DNA of 43,207 nt from assembly GCF_944387275.1 (NCBI RefSeq), contig NZ_CALXEG010000027.1:1-43207 (forward strand). Reading direction: 5' to 3'. The position numbers were made by a program, and so were the translations under genes. This stretch comes from an uncultured Pseudoflavonifractor sp. (GTDB lineage Bacteria; Bacillota; Clostridia; Oscillospirales; Oscillospiraceae). Below the pieces are notes generated by a model that saw only the letters and a list, made by a program, of their open reading frames with translations, did not search any database and was not told the origin of the DNA. Positions 1 to 9,031 of this stretch are shown in pieces (positions within the stretch are counted from its first letter, which is position 1; every line of letters begins with the position of its first letter).

Positions 1-78
1 ACGGGCAATCTTGGGCGCATCCACTTCCAGCAGCGTCACGCTGGGATTCAGCACTTCCTTGCGTACAATCTTTGCCAA
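1..78 (-). CDS. Partial N-terminus of a probable ferredoxin-NADP+ reductase subunit alpha (NfnA/SudB-like)
   Basis: Reading leftwards from a TTG codon at 78, the open frame encodes about 26 residues beginning (M)AKIVRKEVLNPSVTLLEV and then runs off the window edge. This resembles the start of NfnA/SudB-type FAD/NAD-binding subunits, which begin with a short K-I-V-x-K-x-x-L-x-P strand followed by a V-x-A-P-x-I-A segment. A GAGGGA ribosome binding site lies about 6 nt upstream of the TTG; no nearer ATG is in frame. The gene follows hmd on the same strand after a 110-nt gap containing a hairpin. In a nicotinate fermenter such an enzyme could exchange electrons between NADPH, NADH and ferredoxin, linking nicotinate dehydrogenase to 6-hydroxynicotinate reductase. 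The family call rests on only 26 residues and the metabolic role is inference. Confidence 0.5.
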   Translation of the reverse strand, partial: MAKIVRKEVLNPSVTLLEVDAPKIAR

Positions 79-138
79 AATAGTTCCCTCATTTCACTTT
101 CTCAGATTATGTACCGCGCCCCGGGCGCGGGTATGGAT

Positions 139-176
139 ATCCCGCGGGAGCGGGTTTTGCCCCCTCCCGCGGGGAT
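139..176 (-). other. GC-rich hairpin between hmd and the next gene
   Basis: The arms ATCCCGCGGGAG (139-150) and CTCCCGCGGGGAT (164-176) are complementary apart from one bulged base. No T-run follows on the minus strand, so an intercistronic stabilising or processing hairpin is more likely than a strong intrinsic terminator. A second GC-rich dyad, centred on CGCGCCCCGGGCGCGG, lies at about 112-132. Confidence 0.5.
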
Positions 177-188
177 AGCCGCCGTATT

Positions 189-1598
189 TCAGGGCTGGAC
201 CAGCACGATGCCCAGCCGCTTGGCCGCAGCCTCGGCCTCGGCCAGGGAGGGGCTGGCGTCCCGCAGGACCAGACGGCCGCCGCCACGGTTGAGGGTATCC
301 ACCATGCAGGTCATCTCGTCGGTGGTGATGGTGATGCGCTGGATGGCATGCTCGGTGCCCTCCACGATCTCCACCTCGATGCCGTCGTCCTTGGTCATCT
401 GGACGGACTTGTTGTACATCTGGTAGTCGGCGGTGGAGGCGCCGTACACAGCGCCCATCAGCACGCCGGGGATATTGATGGAGCGGCGGGCAAACAGCTC
501 GGGATAGAGCTCCACCCGGACCTTCTTGATCTTGCCCTTGGCCAGCTCATGGCAGATGCGGGCGGCGTTGGTGGGGCTGCCCACGGCCTGGCTGCTGCCG
601 CCGACCACGGCGTCGCCCAGGGTGTGGAGGATGTCGGCCGCGCCGGTGGCCAGAGCCTTGGCCTTCTTGGCGGCCTTGTCCATGGTCTCGGCCATCTTCT
701 TGGCCTCGGCGTCCTTGACCTCCTGGCGGACCAGGGACTCGACGGCGGGCTTACGCTTGAAGAAGGGCTCCATGTACTCCACCACGGTGGGCACGATGTA
801 GTGGCCGGACTCCACATGGACCTCGGCGGCCATGGCCAGCATGACGTCGAAGGGCACGTTGACGGTCATATCCACCTTCATGCACAGCTTGCCGGCATAC
901 ATACCCATCAGGATAGCGCCGCCCACGTGGGTGGTGCACAGGGCGGGCACCAGCACACGGGGGGTGCAGGGCACGGCGATGGTGGGAGACAGGGCCAGGA
1001 CCATGGCCTTCTCCATCTGCTCGGGGGTGCCGCCACCCAAAGCGACGGTGGCGGCGGCGATGCAGGCGGAGCCGGCGCCGAAGCCCTCCATGTTGCAGCC
1101 GGTGGTGACCTTGCCCACACGGAACAGGCTGCCGATCTTCAGGATCAGGGCGGCGATCTCGGCGATGGTCTTCTCGTCGTAGCCGTGGACCATCATGGTC
1201 TTGATGAAGCCGGAGTAGGGGCAGGAGTCGCCGGTACCGGCGCAGGGACGCAGGCCGATGCAGTGGTTGCCCACCTGGGCGCCCAGGGTGTAGAGCAGGG
1301 CGTCGTCCAGGAAGGAGTCCTCAAAGCACTTGGGGCCGGGCTGGGCGGCCAGCTGAGAGGCCACGGTGCCCAGCAGAATGCTCTCGCCGTCCTTCACGCC
1401 GATCTCCACGGCCTTCAGGTTGTGGGCGTACTCGTTCATGATCCCAGTGAGGATCTCTTCCCGGCTCAGGCCGGTGCGCAGCTCAGTCTCCAGCAGGACC
1501 ACGTCCACTACCCGGGCGTCGTACTCCTTGGCGACGGAAATCATCTCGCTGACGGTCAGGGGCATCTTCTCCTGAATGGCAGCTCTAATATCAGACAT
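189..1598 (-). CDS. hmd: 2-(hydroxymethyl)glutarate dehydratase, serine-dehydratase-alpha family [4Fe-4S] enzyme
   Basis: This 469-residue protein belongs to the iron-sulfur L-serine dehydratase alpha family. The GCNMEGFGAGSAC segment (Cys168) corresponds to the family's GCQAEVG motif. Cys211 (VPCTP) and Cys221 (PALC) follow at about the spacing of the other two cluster ligands in characterised serine dehydratases. A further Cys-rich stretch, NHCIGLRPCAGTGDSC, lies near 111-126. The E. barkeri pathway assigns a serine-dehydratase-like [4Fe-4S] protein to dehydrate (S)-2-(hydroxymethyl)glutarate to 2-methyleneglutarate, and the surrounding genes supply every other step, so that role is preferred over plain serine dehydratase. 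Residues about 330-469 form an additional C-terminal part. The gene lies downstream of dml, separated by a hairpin with a T-run, and may therefore be expressed at a different level. Confidence 0.82.
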   Translation of the reverse strand: MSDIRAAIQEKMPLTVSEMISVAKEYDARVVDVVLLETELRTGLSREEILTGIMNEYAHNLKAVEIGVKDGESILLGTVASQLAAQPGPKCFEDSFLDDALLYTLGAQVGNHCIGLRPCAGTGDSCPYSGFIKTMMVHGYDEKTIAEIAALILKIGSLFRVGKVTTGCNMEGFGAGSACIAAATVALGGGTPEQMEKAMVLALSPTIAVPCTPRVLVPALCTTHVGGAILMGMYAGKLCMKVDMTVNVPFDVMLAMAAEVHVESGHYIVPTVVEYMEPFFKRKPAVESLVRQEVKDAEAKKMAETMDKAAKKAKALATGAADILHTLGDAVVGGSSQAVGSPTNAARICHELAKGKIKKVRVELYPELFARRSINIPGVLMGAVYGASTADYQMYNKSVQMTKDDGIEVEIVEGTEHAIQRITITTDEMTCMVDTLNRGGGRLVLRDASPSLAEAEAAAKRLGIVLVQP

Positions 1599-1644
1599 AG
1601 GCGTACTCTCCTTTTATCTCCCCGCAGGGCCGTTGCTGTTTAAA

Positions 1645-1719
1645 TGAAAAAGATGCGGCGGCCCGGCGCGCCGGGCTGGGGAAACGATCCGCCGGGCGCA
1701 CCGGAACCGCCGCATTCTT
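1645..1719 (-). terminator. Terminator-like or attenuator hairpin between dml and hmd
   Basis: The arms ATGCGGCGG (1653-1661) and CCGCCGCAT (1707-1715) are perfectly complementary. They enclose further GC-rich complementarity. On the minus strand the second arm runs into CTTTTTCATTT, which fits a partial intrinsic terminator. Because hmd continues in the same direction and is needed for the pathway, it is more likely to attenuate or process the transcript than to end it completely. Confidence 0.5.
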
Positions 1720-1747
1720 AGGGGGACTGCTTCGGTTGCCGGTTAGA

Positions 1748-2626
1748 TTATTTCACAACGCGGCCGGTGGCGTAGTTGGCCTCGATGGCGCGGATCTCGG
1801 GCAGGCCCACGATCTCGTTGAACTGAGCGAAGGGGATCATGGTGTCCATGAGCTTCTCGGTGGTGTCGTCCCGGCGCATGCCCTCCCACAGGTCCACCAT
1901 GGCCTTGGTGGTGACATAGACGGAGGCGGTGGGATAGATGATCAGGTTGTAGCCGAACTCAGACAGCTTGGCGTTGGTGAACATGGGAGTGCGGCCGCCC
2001 TCCACCATGTTGGCCAGGGTGAGCACGCCGGGCAGCTCGGTGTTGATGCGGCGCATCTCCTCCTCGGACTCGGGGGACTCCACGAACAGAATGTCGGCGC
2101 CGGCCTCCTTGTAGGCGTGGGCGCGCTCCAGGGCCTCCTCGATGCCGAAGACGGTGCGGGCGTCGGTACGGGCCATGATCATCATGTCGCCCTGACGGGT
2201 ATCCACAGCGGCCTTGATCTTGCCCACCATCTCATCCTTGGAGATGACCTCACGGCCCACCATGTGGCCGCACTTCTTGGGCATGACCTGATCCTCCAGC
2301 TGGATGACAGCCACGCCGGCCTTCTCGTACTCGCGGACGGTGCGCATCACGTTGACGGCGTTGCCGAAGCCGGTGTCGGCGTCGGCGATGACGGGCACAC
2401 CGGCGGCCTCCACCATGTTGCCGGCGCGCATGACCATCTCGCTCATGGTCATCAGGCCCACGTCGGGCTTGCCCAGGTGGCTGGCGGACTGGCCGTAGCC
2501 GGTCATGTACACGGCGTCAAAGCCCAGCTTGCCGATAATCTTGCCGGTGAGCATGTCGTGGGCGCCGGGGGCGACGATGGTCTTCTTGGTGGCAAACAGC
2601 TCGCGGATTTTAGTAGCTCCGTTCAT
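1748..2626 (-). CDS. dml: 2,3-dimethylmalate lyase (isocitrate lyase/PEP mutase family)
   Basis: The 292-residue protein is an isocitrate lyase/PEP mutase-type TIM barrel. It shows the metal-binding segment ADADTGFGN (81-89) and the catalytic loop KKCGH (117-121), whose Cys119 is the lyase-type active-site cysteine. Length and motifs fit dimethylmalate and methylisocitrate lyases. It should cleave (2R,3S)-2,3-dimethylmalate to propionate and pyruvate, the last step of nicotinate fermentation. Context decides between dimethylmalate and methylisocitrate: dmdAB, mii and mgm are nearby, and no methylcitrate synthase is seen. The ATG at 2626 opens directly with the family-like N-terminus MNGATKIRELF. 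The gene starts 30 nt after the stop of the mutL-like gene, on the same strand. Confidence 0.88.
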   Translation of the reverse strand: MNGATKIRELFATKKTIVAPGAHDMLTGKIIGKLGFDAVYMTGYGQSASHLGKPDVGLMTMSEMVMRAGNMVEAAGVPVIADADTGFGNAVNVMRTVREYEKAGVAVIQLEDQVMPKKCGHMVGREVISKDEMVGKIKAAVDTRQGDMMIMARTDARTVFGIEEALERAHAYKEAGADILFVESPESEEEMRRINTELPGVLTLANMVEGGRTPMFTNAKLSEFGYNLIIYPTASVYVTTKAMVDLWEGMRRDDTTEKLMDTMIPFAQFNEIVGLPEIRAIEANYATGRVVK

Positions 2627-2656
2627 GTTAATTCACTCCAAATCTAAAGATTGGCT

Positions 2657-4084
2657 TTAAGCCTGATCGACATATTCCTTGAGGAAATTCAGGGCGGCGT
2701 CGGGGTAGTGCTTGCCCAGCACGCCCATGGCGTAGAGCAGGTAGCTCCGGTCCAGAATGATCTTGGGGGGATTGAGGGGCAGCAGAGAGATGCCCGGATT
2801 TTCAAAGCAGCGCTCCACCAGGCCCACGGCCTTCTCCTTGTCCGAGTGGACGAAGATACCGCCCACGCAGAGCACCTTCTCCACGTTCCGCAGGTCGCGG
2901 CCCATGGCGGCGCCCGCCATGATGCCCATCACCGGGTCGGCAGCCTCGGCGTAGTGGCCGGCGTGCCGCCGCAGGGCGGTGGAGATGGCGCAGGTGGCCA
3001 TGGCCCGCTCCAGGGACTGCTCCTTCTCCCCCTGAGGGATGTACTCGGGGTGGGCCTCCAGCTTGGAGGCAAAGGCCAGCACCTCGTCGGGCGTGACCTC
3101 ACAGTCCAGGTCCATGGCTCGGATGATGGCGTTGGGGCCCACCGCCTCGGGGATGCCCGTGGCGCTGACACGCAGGCCCAGGTTGCCCTCCACGGTGCGG
3201 TAGGAGAACTGCTTCTCGTTGTTGATGACCAGGCCCCGCTCCTCAATGGCCAGCTTCTCCAGCTCGGGGAGGGCGGAGTGGATGTCGGTGGTGGCGCCGC
3301 CCAGATCGATGAGGATCAGGGAGCCGATGCCGTCCTGGTCGTAGGTGCCCCGGGCCAGCAGCTCGCTGGCCAGCAGCACCGCGCCCGGCGTGGGCACCAC
3401 AGTGGTGTCGGCCAGGCTGTCCCGGAACTCCAGCAGGCCCTTGGCCCGGGTGATCTGCTTGATGAACTCCTCGTGAATGGCCTCGCGGGCCGGCTTCACG
3501 TTGAGGTCGTGGATGGTGGGCATGATGTTGGGCACCCGGACGTACCGGATCCCGTTGCGGTCGAACATCTCCGCCACAGGCATCTGGGCGTACTTGTTGC
3601 ACGCCACAATGACGGTGGCCTTGCTGTGGAGGGAGCAGATCATCTCTGCATTCTCCATGGCGCAGCTCTCGTCGCCGCCGTCGGTGCCGCCGGAGAGCAG
3701 GATGATATCCGGGTTGATCTCCATGAGGACTTCCTTCCGGTAGTCCAGAGGCTCCTCGGAGGAGACCACCTGCATCACGCGGGCGCCGGCGGTCATAGCC
3801 ACTTCCTTGGCGGCTTTAGCGGTGACCCGGGGCATATAGCCCAGAGCTACCATCCGCAGTCCGCCGGCGGCGGAGCAGGAGCTGTACCGCTTGCACAGCT
3901 CGTCGAACTCCACCCCCTGGGCCCGGATGGCCTCCTCGGCCTTGCCTGCACCCTCCATGATGTCGTGGAGGGTGGTGGGCGACTGGCCCCGGCCCAGGAA
4001 GGTGAACTTTCCCCGTTCCAGCCGGAAGGCGGCCGCCTTGGTGTAGGTGCTGCCTACATCAAATACGATAATATTTGCAAGCAT
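2657..4084 (-). CDS. MutL/GlmL-family reactivating factor for the B12-dependent mutase
   Basis: About 475 residues of the MutL (glutamate mutase L) family, which has an actin-like ATPase fold. The phosphate-1 motif is near the N-terminus (VFDVGSTYTK) and a second one is LIDLGGATTDI in the middle. Proteins of this family usually lie beside coenzyme B12-dependent carbon-skeleton mutases and are thought to exchange damaged cobalamin. Here the partner would be 2-methyleneglutarate mutase, two genes upstream. I chose the ATG at 4084 (MLANIIVFD) over an upstream in-frame start because it follows AAAAGGAT at good spacing and gives the family N-terminus. This is not the DNA mismatch repair MutL, which is unrelated. 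Reactivase activity is inferred from family and neighbourhood. Confidence 0.82.
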   Translation of the reverse strand: MLANIIVFDVGSTYTKAAAFRLERGKFTFLGRGQSPTTLHDIMEGAGKAEEAIRAQGVEFDELCKRYSSCSAAGGLRMVALGYMPRVTAKAAKEVAMTAGARVMQVVSSEEPLDYRKEVLMEINPDIILLSGGTDGGDESCAMENAEMICSLHSKATVIVACNKYAQMPVAEMFDRNGIRYVRVPNIMPTIHDLNVKPAREAIHEEFIKQITRAKGLLEFRDSLADTTVVPTPGAVLLASELLARGTYDQDGIGSLILIDLGGATTDIHSALPELEKLAIEERGLVINNEKQFSYRTVEGNLGLRVSATGIPEAVGPNAIIRAMDLDCEVTPDEVLAFASKLEAHPEYIPQGEKEQSLERAMATCAISTALRRHAGHYAEAADPVMGIMAGAAMGRDLRNVEKVLCVGGIFVHSDKEKAVGLVERCFENPGISLLPLNPPKIILDRSYLLYAMGVLGKHYPDAALNFLKEYVDQA

Positions 4085-4104
4085 ATTCTGGTATCCTTTT
4101 TGGT

Positions 4105-4139
4105 CCTCGCCCGGCGCCGACGGCACCGGGCGGGCGAGG
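4105..4139 (-). other. Intercistronic GC-rich hairpin (mii/mutL)
   Basis: CCTCGCCCG (4105-4113) pairs with CGGGCGAGG (4131-4139), and an inner CCCGG/CCGGG extends the structure. No T-run follows on the minus strand. It lies in the 60-nt gap between mii and the reactivase gene. Confidence 0.55.
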
Positions 4140-4144
4140 GAGAA

Positions 4145-5290
4145 TCAGTACTGATACTTGGCCTTTTCCAGCAGGGCATAGCCCTCCATGAGGCGGCGGG
4201 CGGTACGGACAATGGCGGCCTTCTTGACGTTGTTGTTCTCATCCACCTCGGAGTAGCAGGGGATCATGCCGGCGGGGTGGCCGATGCGCACCAGCTCGGG
4301 GGGATTGTCGTTGTGCAGGACCTGGTTGACCAGGGTGCCCTTGATCTTGGCGGCCACGCCGGTGCAGACGGTGGCGGTGCCGGCATAGGTCTTGTGCAGC
4401 ACCTGCATGAACATCAGGCGGGAGACCAGATCCACATCTTCCTTCTTGATGGTCTTGTTCTCAGGGGGATAGTAGTAATCCTGGGCCTCGGTGATAAAGG
4501 CGACCATGGGGAAGGCAGGGGAGTTCTTGGTGGCGTCCTCCAGGTCTTTGGCCATGCCGCACTTGACGCAGGCGATGCCGCGGATCTCCTCCAGGTACTT
4601 CAGCAGCTCGGGATTGCCGTCGATCTCCTGCTGATCCTCGGTACCCTTCATGCCCACGCTCTCGGCACGCACAAAGATCACGGGGTTGGCGCAGTCCACG
4701 ATAGAGGCCTCGATGGGGCCGCGGCTGGTCTCGATGACGTCCACGGGGTTGCCGGTGGGCAGCAGCTTGCCGGTGGCAGCGCCGGCGGTACCGGACATAT
4801 CCATCTGAATGGGGGCGGCGGTGCCGGGCACGCCGGCGATCTCCGCGTCGCCGGTGACCTTGGCCTTGCCGTTCTCCACCATGACGTAGGACTTCATCAG
4901 CTTCTGGGTGTTGGTCTGCCAGATGGTGACCTCGTTGAGGCCCTCATGGCAGCTGACGATGGACTCGTCGATGGCGAAGGGGGCAACACCGGAGGAGATG
5001 TTGCCGCAGTTGCCGTTCCAGTCCACCTTGGCGTCGGTGATGGACACCTGGGCAAAGGTGTAGTCCACATCGGCGCCGGGCACGGAGCCGGGGCCGACGA
5101 TGGCCAGCTTGCTGGTCAGGGGATCAGCGCCGGCCAGACCGTCGATCTGGCGCTTGTCGGGAGAACCGAAGATGCCGAGGATGATCTTGTCACGCTCGGG
5201 ACCGGGCGCGGGCAGATCGTTCTGCTTTAGGAAAATGCCCTTGCTGGTACCGGCGCGCATGATCACGCAAGGGATTCTGAACTGATCCAT
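4145..5290 (-). CDS. mii: 3-methylitaconate delta-isomerase (PrpF family)
   Basis: A 381-residue PrpF-family protein with the two-domain diaminopimelate-epimerase-like fold. The N-terminus IPCVIMRAGTSKGIF and the NGNCGNISSG segment (Cys95) are family hallmarks around the active site. In E. barkeri, Mii converts (R)-3-methylitaconate to 2,3-dimethylmaleate by an allylic proton shift. The gene's position between mgm (which makes 3-methylitaconate) and dml, with dmdAB close by, gives the same role here. PrpF proteins of the methylcitrate pathway act on 2-methylaconitate, but no other methylcitrate gene is visible. The ATG at 5290 follows GGAGG by 8 nt. Confidence 0.87.
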   Translation of the reverse strand: MDQFRIPCVIMRAGTSKGIFLKQNDLPAPGPERDKIILGIFGSPDKRQIDGLAGADPLTSKLAIVGPGSVPGADVDYTFAQVSITDAKVDWNGNCGNISSGVAPFAIDESIVSCHEGLNEVTIWQTNTQKLMKSYVMVENGKAKVTGDAEIAGVPGTAAPIQMDMSGTAGAATGKLLPTGNPVDVIETSRGPIEASIVDCANPVIFVRAESVGMKGTEDQQEIDGNPELLKYLEEIRGIACVKCGMAKDLEDATKNSPAFPMVAFITEAQDYYYPPENKTIKKEDVDLVSRLMFMQVLHKTYAGTATVCTGVAAKIKGTLVNQVLHNDNPPELVRIGHPAGMIPCYSEVDENNNVKKAAIVRTARRLMEGYALLEKAKYQY

Positions 5291-5329
5291 GATGATTACC
5301 TCCTATACGGCTTTTTCGCTGTACTGCCG

Positions 5330-5357
5330 CTCCCGGCGGGAACGCGCCCGCCGGGAG
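5330..5357 (-). other. Intercistronic GC-rich hairpin (mgm/mii)
   Basis: A perfect 11-bp stem: CTCCCGGCGGG (5330-5340) pairs with CCCGCCGGGAG (5347-5357) around a 6-nt loop. There is no T-run. It lies in the 78-nt gap between mgm and mii. Confidence 0.6.
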
Positions 5358-5368
5358 GAGTGGAAAAT

Positions 5369-7228
5369 TTACTTCTTCTTTTCTTCGATGAGCTTGGTGA
5401 TGGTCTCCAGGCACTGCTCGGGAGTGGAGTCGGGGCCGAAGAAGGCGTCCACGCCCATGAAGCCCACGCCTTCCTTCTTGATCTTATCCTCGTAGTACTG
5501 GTGCTCCTCTTCCTTCTCAGCGATACGGCCGCCGGCCCAGACAACCACCTTGTCCCGGATGCCCAGCTCCTTCAGGCGGGCCTCCACACGGGGGAACAGG
5601 GTGACGCCCAGACCCAGCAGGTTGCTCACGCCCACGGCGTCGGCCTTGACCTCAGCGGCCACCTCGGCCACGGTCTCGGGCAGGTTCATGCCGCGGAGGT
5701 AGATGACCTCGAAACCGGCGTCCTGGAAGGTCTCACGGATGGTGTTGATGCCGTTGACGTGGGCGTCGGCGCCCACGGTGGCCAGAACGATCTTCTCCTT
5801 CCGCGTGGGGGGCTTATCCACGTGGACGGTGACATGCTCCTTGGTGATGGGGCAGCGGGTGGGATCCACGCCCAGGGGGGTGTAGCCCTCCACATAGCGG
5901 GTGATGCCGTCGGGATCGCGGTTGGTCTTGACGAACCGCTTCAGATCCCAGCCGCCGGCGCGAGGCGTATCCATCTTGCCGCTCTTGCCGCCGTCCACGA
6001 TGAGGTCGATGAGCTCCTCGTCGGTCCACTGACGCCAGAAGTCCTCGGTCAGGCAGCCGGGCTTCAGGCTGCGGCTGGGCAGGTGGAGCACGGCCTCCAG
6101 CACGGCAAAGGCCTCGTCCATCATCATGTTCTCGTACTCGTCGATCTTGGGGGACTCGATGCCCGGGTTATAGGTGCGGCGGAACACGTCCTCGCTGGCC
6201 CAGATGGCCTGGCCCATGGAGTCGCCGGTGGGGATGCCCACGCTCTCGGCGGCCTTGGGACGGTAGAAGTTGGCGCCGCCCAGCTTGGCGGAGATGGCCA
6301 TACGGGCGAAGTGGGCCTGCTCGGCCACCAGGTTTCCGGGCGGGTTCTGGAAGGTCTCGGGCACCACGATCAGGCTCTTGGAGAGCATGTTGTGGCGGAA
6401 GGCCCGCATGATGGCCAGGTCGCGGTACAGGTTGTTGCCGCCCACGTTCATCTGGATGCCGCTCAGCTCCCAGGGCAGGCCGCCGTGGACCGCCAGGCCC
6501 TCGGCCAGCAGGCACATGGCGATGCCCATGCCGTCGGTGCCGCCGATGTTGTTGATGTGCTTGTGGGTGTCCAGCTGGGCAAAGATCTTGTTCTCGCCGC
6601 AGATCTGGATGGCCTTGTAGCCGTTGACCACCTTGGTGCGGAAGTCGTGGATGCCGCGGCCGCCGAAGTGGACGTGGATGACAGGGCCGATATCCGTGCC
6701 GTCAAAGCCGGCGATCAGGGCGTTGAGGATGTTGATGTGGGCGGTATCGCCGGTGGCGTTGATACGCACGGGGTGCTTGGAGCCGCCGCCCATCTGGATG
6801 AACTCACGCTCGCCCTTGGGGGTGATGCCGCCCTTGCCGCGGGACTGCTCGATGAGCTCGCGGCCCTTCAGGGGATCAATGTGGCGGGTGGCCTCGGAGT
6901 GAACGAAGTGGAAGACGGTGTCGTCGTACATCTCGGCGTACTTGTACATCTCGCAGGACTCTTTCCAGGTCTCCTCAGCGGTGTTGCGGCCCAGGATGGG
7001 GTTCAGGCAGGGCACGCCGGTCTCCAGCGCCTTCTGGCCCAGCTCATAGATGCGGTAGCCGCTGCGGACAACGCCGGCCACCTCGCGGGGATAGGGGGCG
7101 GGCAGGCCCACTACCTCGCCGTTCTCGTCCAGGTCGGGCATCTCCACGTCGAAGCAGTCGGCATAGGCGCGGATGGTCTCGATGTCTTCCTTGATGATCT
7201 TTTTTGTTCTCTCCTGCGGGTCTTTCAT
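5369..7228 (-). CDS. mgm: 2-methyleneglutarate mutase, coenzyme B12-dependent
   Basis: A 619-residue single-chain carbon-skeleton mutase. The C-terminal cobalamin-binding domain (about 475-615) shows the base-off/His-on motif DAHVNG (DxHxxG, 488-493), SNL (535-537) and the GG of VVWAGG (about 566-567). The N-terminal part (1-470) is the substrate/radical TIM-barrel domain. The enzyme rearranges 2-methyleneglutarate to (R)-3-methylitaconate. Glutamate and methylmalonyl-CoA mutases differ in length and subunit layout, and the flanking mii, dmd and dml genes support this substrate. The ATG at 7228 ([10 protein letters not shown]) lies 8 nt after AAGGTG. The in-frame ATG at 7234 sits too close to that site, and the longer upstream extension has no family likeness. 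Confidence 0.92.
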   Translation of the reverse strand: MKDPQERTKKIIKEDIETIRAYADCFDVEMPDLDENGEVVGLPAPYPREVAGVVRSGYRIYELGQKALETGVPCLNPILGRNTAEETWKESCEMYKYAEMYDDTVFHFVHSEATRHIDPLKGRELIEQSRGKGGITPKGEREFIQMGGGSKHPVRINATGDTAHINILNALIAGFDGTDIGPVIHVHFGGRGIHDFRTKVVNGYKAIQICGENKIFAQLDTHKHINNIGGTDGMGIAMCLLAEGLAVHGGLPWELSGIQMNVGGNNLYRDLAIMRAFRHNMLSKSLIVVPETFQNPPGNLVAEQAHFARMAISAKLGGANFYRPKAAESVGIPTGDSMGQAIWASEDVFRRTYNPGIESPKIDEYENMMMDEAFAVLEAVLHLPSRSLKPGCLTEDFWRQWTDEELIDLIVDGGKSGKMDTPRAGGWDLKRFVKTNRDPDGITRYVEGYTPLGVDPTRCPITKEHVTVHVDKPPTRKEKIVLATVGADAHVNGINTIRETFQDAGFEVIYLRGMNLPETVAEVAAEVKADAVGVSNLLGLGVTLFPRVEARLKELGIRDKVVVWAGGRIAEKEEEHQYYEDKIKKEGVGFMGVDAFFGPDSTPEQCLETITKLIEEKKK

Positions 7229-7284
7229 TATCATATCACCTTGTTTCCCGATTTTCGATTCTCTTGTAATCTGAACTCTATGGC

Positions 7285-7317
7285 ACCGGCCCTGCCCCAC
7301 CTGTGGGCAGGGCCGGT
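7285..7317 (-). other. Intercistronic GC-rich hairpin (dmdB/mgm)
   Basis: A perfect 13-bp inverted repeat: ACCGGCCCTGCCC (7285-7297) and GGGCAGGGCCGGT (7305-7317), with a 7-nt loop. No T-run follows, so it is probably an mRNA-stabilising or processing element between dmdB and mgm. Confidence 0.6.
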
Positions 7318-7328
7318 CGGGTATGATA

Positions 7329-7823
7329 TTACCCCTCGATTCCCAGCTCGGCCCGGACACGGGGGATCAGGCCGCCGTACTCCAGGGTCTTGCGCACGTT
7401 CTCAGACAGGGGGTTGAACTGCTTGACCTCACCATTGACGGTGACGGTACCCTTCTCCAGGTCGGCCTCGATGACGTCGCCGGTCTTCAGGCAGTCCGCC
7501 ACATCAGCCACCCACACGGGCATGCCGATGTTGATGGAGTTGCGTCGGAAGATACGGGCAAAACCCTTGGCGATGACCAGGGCCACGCCCACCTGCTTGA
7601 GGGCGATGGGGGCCTGCTCTCGGGAGGAACCACAGCCGAAGTTGCGGCCGGCCACGATAATGTCCCCAGGCTGGAACACGGACTTGAAATCCAGGCCGGC
7701 CAGACCGGCCATGGCGAACTTGCCCAGCTGGTCCATGGGCTCAGCCATGGCGTATCCGGGGAGAATCTGATCGGTGTCCACATCGTCGCCCAGGACGATG
7801 ACTCTGCCCTTGATGGTATTCAT
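7329..7823 (-). CDS. dmdB: 2,3-dimethylmalate dehydratase small subunit (LeuD-like)
   Basis: A 164-residue aconitase-family swivel-domain subunit, the usual length for LeuD-type small subunits. It carries the diagnostic [11 protein letters not shown] motif in the middle, followed by [14 protein letters not shown]. Together with DmdA it should hydrate dimethylmaleate to (2R,3S)-2,3-dimethylmalate. Its ATG begins one base after the dmdA stop (TGA-C-ATG), so translation is probably coupled and the two subunits made in equal amounts. Isopropylmalate isomerase is the main alternative, but no other leucine genes are near and the surrounding pathway is complete only with this assignment. Confidence 0.88.
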   Translation of the reverse strand: MNTIKGRVIVLGDDVDTDQILPGYAMAEPMDQLGKFAMAGLAGLDFKSVFQPGDIIVAGRNFGCGSSREQAPIALKQVGVALVIAKGFARIFRRNSINIGMPVWVADVADCLKTGDVIEADLEKGTVTVNGEVKQFNPLSENVRKTLEYGGLIPRVRAELGIEG

Positions 7824-7824
7824 G

Positions 7825-9015
7825 TCAGTCCTCCACCTCCGGAACGGTGATTTTGCCCGCCAGGGCGGTGGCCGCGGCGGTAGCGGGAGAGGCCAGGTAG
7901 ATGTTGGCCTTCATGCTGCCCATACGGCCGGGGAAGTTGCGGTTGGTGGTGGAGACCACCACGTCCCGCTCGCTGGTCAGGCCCTCGTGGGCGCCGAAGC
8001 AGGGGCCGCAGCCGGGATTGAGCACCGTGGCGCCGGCGTCCCGGATGATCTTGCACCAGCCGCGAGCCTCCATCTCGTCCAGCACGTCGCGGGAGGCGGG
8101 GACGATGAGGGTGTTCACGTTGGGATTGACCTTCTTGCCCTTGAAGGCCTTGGCCACCTGCTCCATGTCGTTGATACGGCCGTTGGTGCAGGAGCCCACC
8201 ACCACCTGGGTGACGGGGGTACCGGCCACTTCCCGGACGGGGACCACGTTGGCGGGAGAGAAGGGACGGGCGATCTGGGGCTCCAGCTTGCTCAGGTCCA
8301 CTTCCCGCACCTCGGCGGTGTCCGGCTCCAGGGCGGTGGTGCCGAAGATGGTGATCATGCTGCCGATCTCAATGCCCATGTTGCACACGGTCATGCGCTC
8401 GGCAACGGAGAAGTCCTCAATGCCCTCGCCGGTGAAGAGGAGGGCCTTGTCCACCAGGTAGTCGGTGCCGAAGACGCTGCCCAGATACAGGATCAGGTCC
8501 TTGCCGAACACGTTGGCGGGCTTCTTGCCGGTCAGGTGGATCTGGACCACCTGGGGCACCTCCAGGTCCAGCTTGCCAGTGGCCATGGCGGCGGCCAACT
8601 CGGTGGAGCCCACGCCCACGCCCATGACGCCGTAGCCGCCGCAGGTGCCGGTGTGGGAGTCGGCGATGGCGATGAGGTCGCCGGGGTTGGCCCGGTGCTT
8701 CTCATACATCAGCTGGTGGATGACGCCCTCGCCCCGCTGGTAGAGGTGGACGCCGAACTCCTTGGCGAAGTCGTCCATGGCCCACACGCTGTTGCGGGCC
8801 TTCTCGCTGGCGGCGGGGTAGATGTGGTCCACGATCAGGACCACCCGGTCGGGGTCAAAGACCTTCTTGACCCCGATCTCCTGGAACATCTTGATGGCGA
8901 TGGGGGCGGTCACGTCGTGAGCCGCCACGTAGCTCACCCGGCAGGACAGGTCGTCTCCCGCGTGGGCCTCCTCCACCCCGGCAGCTCTGGCAAGGTATTT
9001 TTCAATGCAGTTCAT
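7825..9015 (-). CDS. dmdA: 2,3-dimethylmalate dehydratase large subunit (LeuC-like, [4Fe-4S])
   Basis: A 396-residue aconitase-family large subunit. The three cluster-ligand cysteines are Cys276 (VVGSCTNGR) and Cys336/Cys339 (NPGCGPC). IADSHTGTCGG near residue 120 is the conserved substrate/cluster loop. It works with DmdB in the dimethylmaleate to dimethylmalate step. The length, about 400 rather than 460 residues, is that of the shorter clostridial/archaeal homoaconitase-type LeuC proteins. The ATG at 9015 follows GGAGG by 7 nt. It lies 16 nt downstream of the nicotinate dehydrogenase molybdenum subunit on the same strand. Confidence 0.88.
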   Translation of the reverse strand: MNCIEKYLARAAGVEEAHAGDDLSCRVSYVAAHDVTAPIAIKMFQEIGVKKVFDPDRVVLIVDHIYPAASEKARNSVWAMDDFAKEFGVHLYQRGEGVIHQLMYEKHRANPGDLIAIADSHTGTCGGYGVMGVGVGSTELAAAMATGKLDLEVPQVVQIHLTGKKPANVFGKDLILYLGSVFGTDYLVDKALLFTGEGIEDFSVAERMTVCNMGIEIGSMITIFGTTALEPDTAEVREVDLSKLEPQIARPFSPANVVPVREVAGTPVTQVVVGSCTNGRINDMEQVAKAFKGKKVNPNVNTLIVPASRDVLDEMEARGWCKIIRDAGATVLNPGCGPCFGAHEGLTSERDVVVSTTNRNFPGRMGSMKANIYLASPATAAATALAGKITVPEVED

Positions 9016-9031
9016 GGAAAAACCTCCGTGC

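Noticed and set aside
189..1598. L-serine dehydratase
   Set aside because: The family is right, but the pathway context and the absence of a separate beta subunit favour 2-(hydroxymethyl)glutarate dehydratase.
2657..4084. DNA mismatch repair protein MutL
   Set aside because: The name is shared with the glutamate mutase chaperone family only. The sequence has actin-like ATPase motifs, not the GHKL ATPase of mismatch repair.
7329..9015. leuCD isopropylmalate isomerase
   Set aside because: The fold is the same, but there are no other leucine genes. The pair sits between nicotinate dehydrogenase and methyleneglutarate mutase, where dimethylmalate dehydratase is required.
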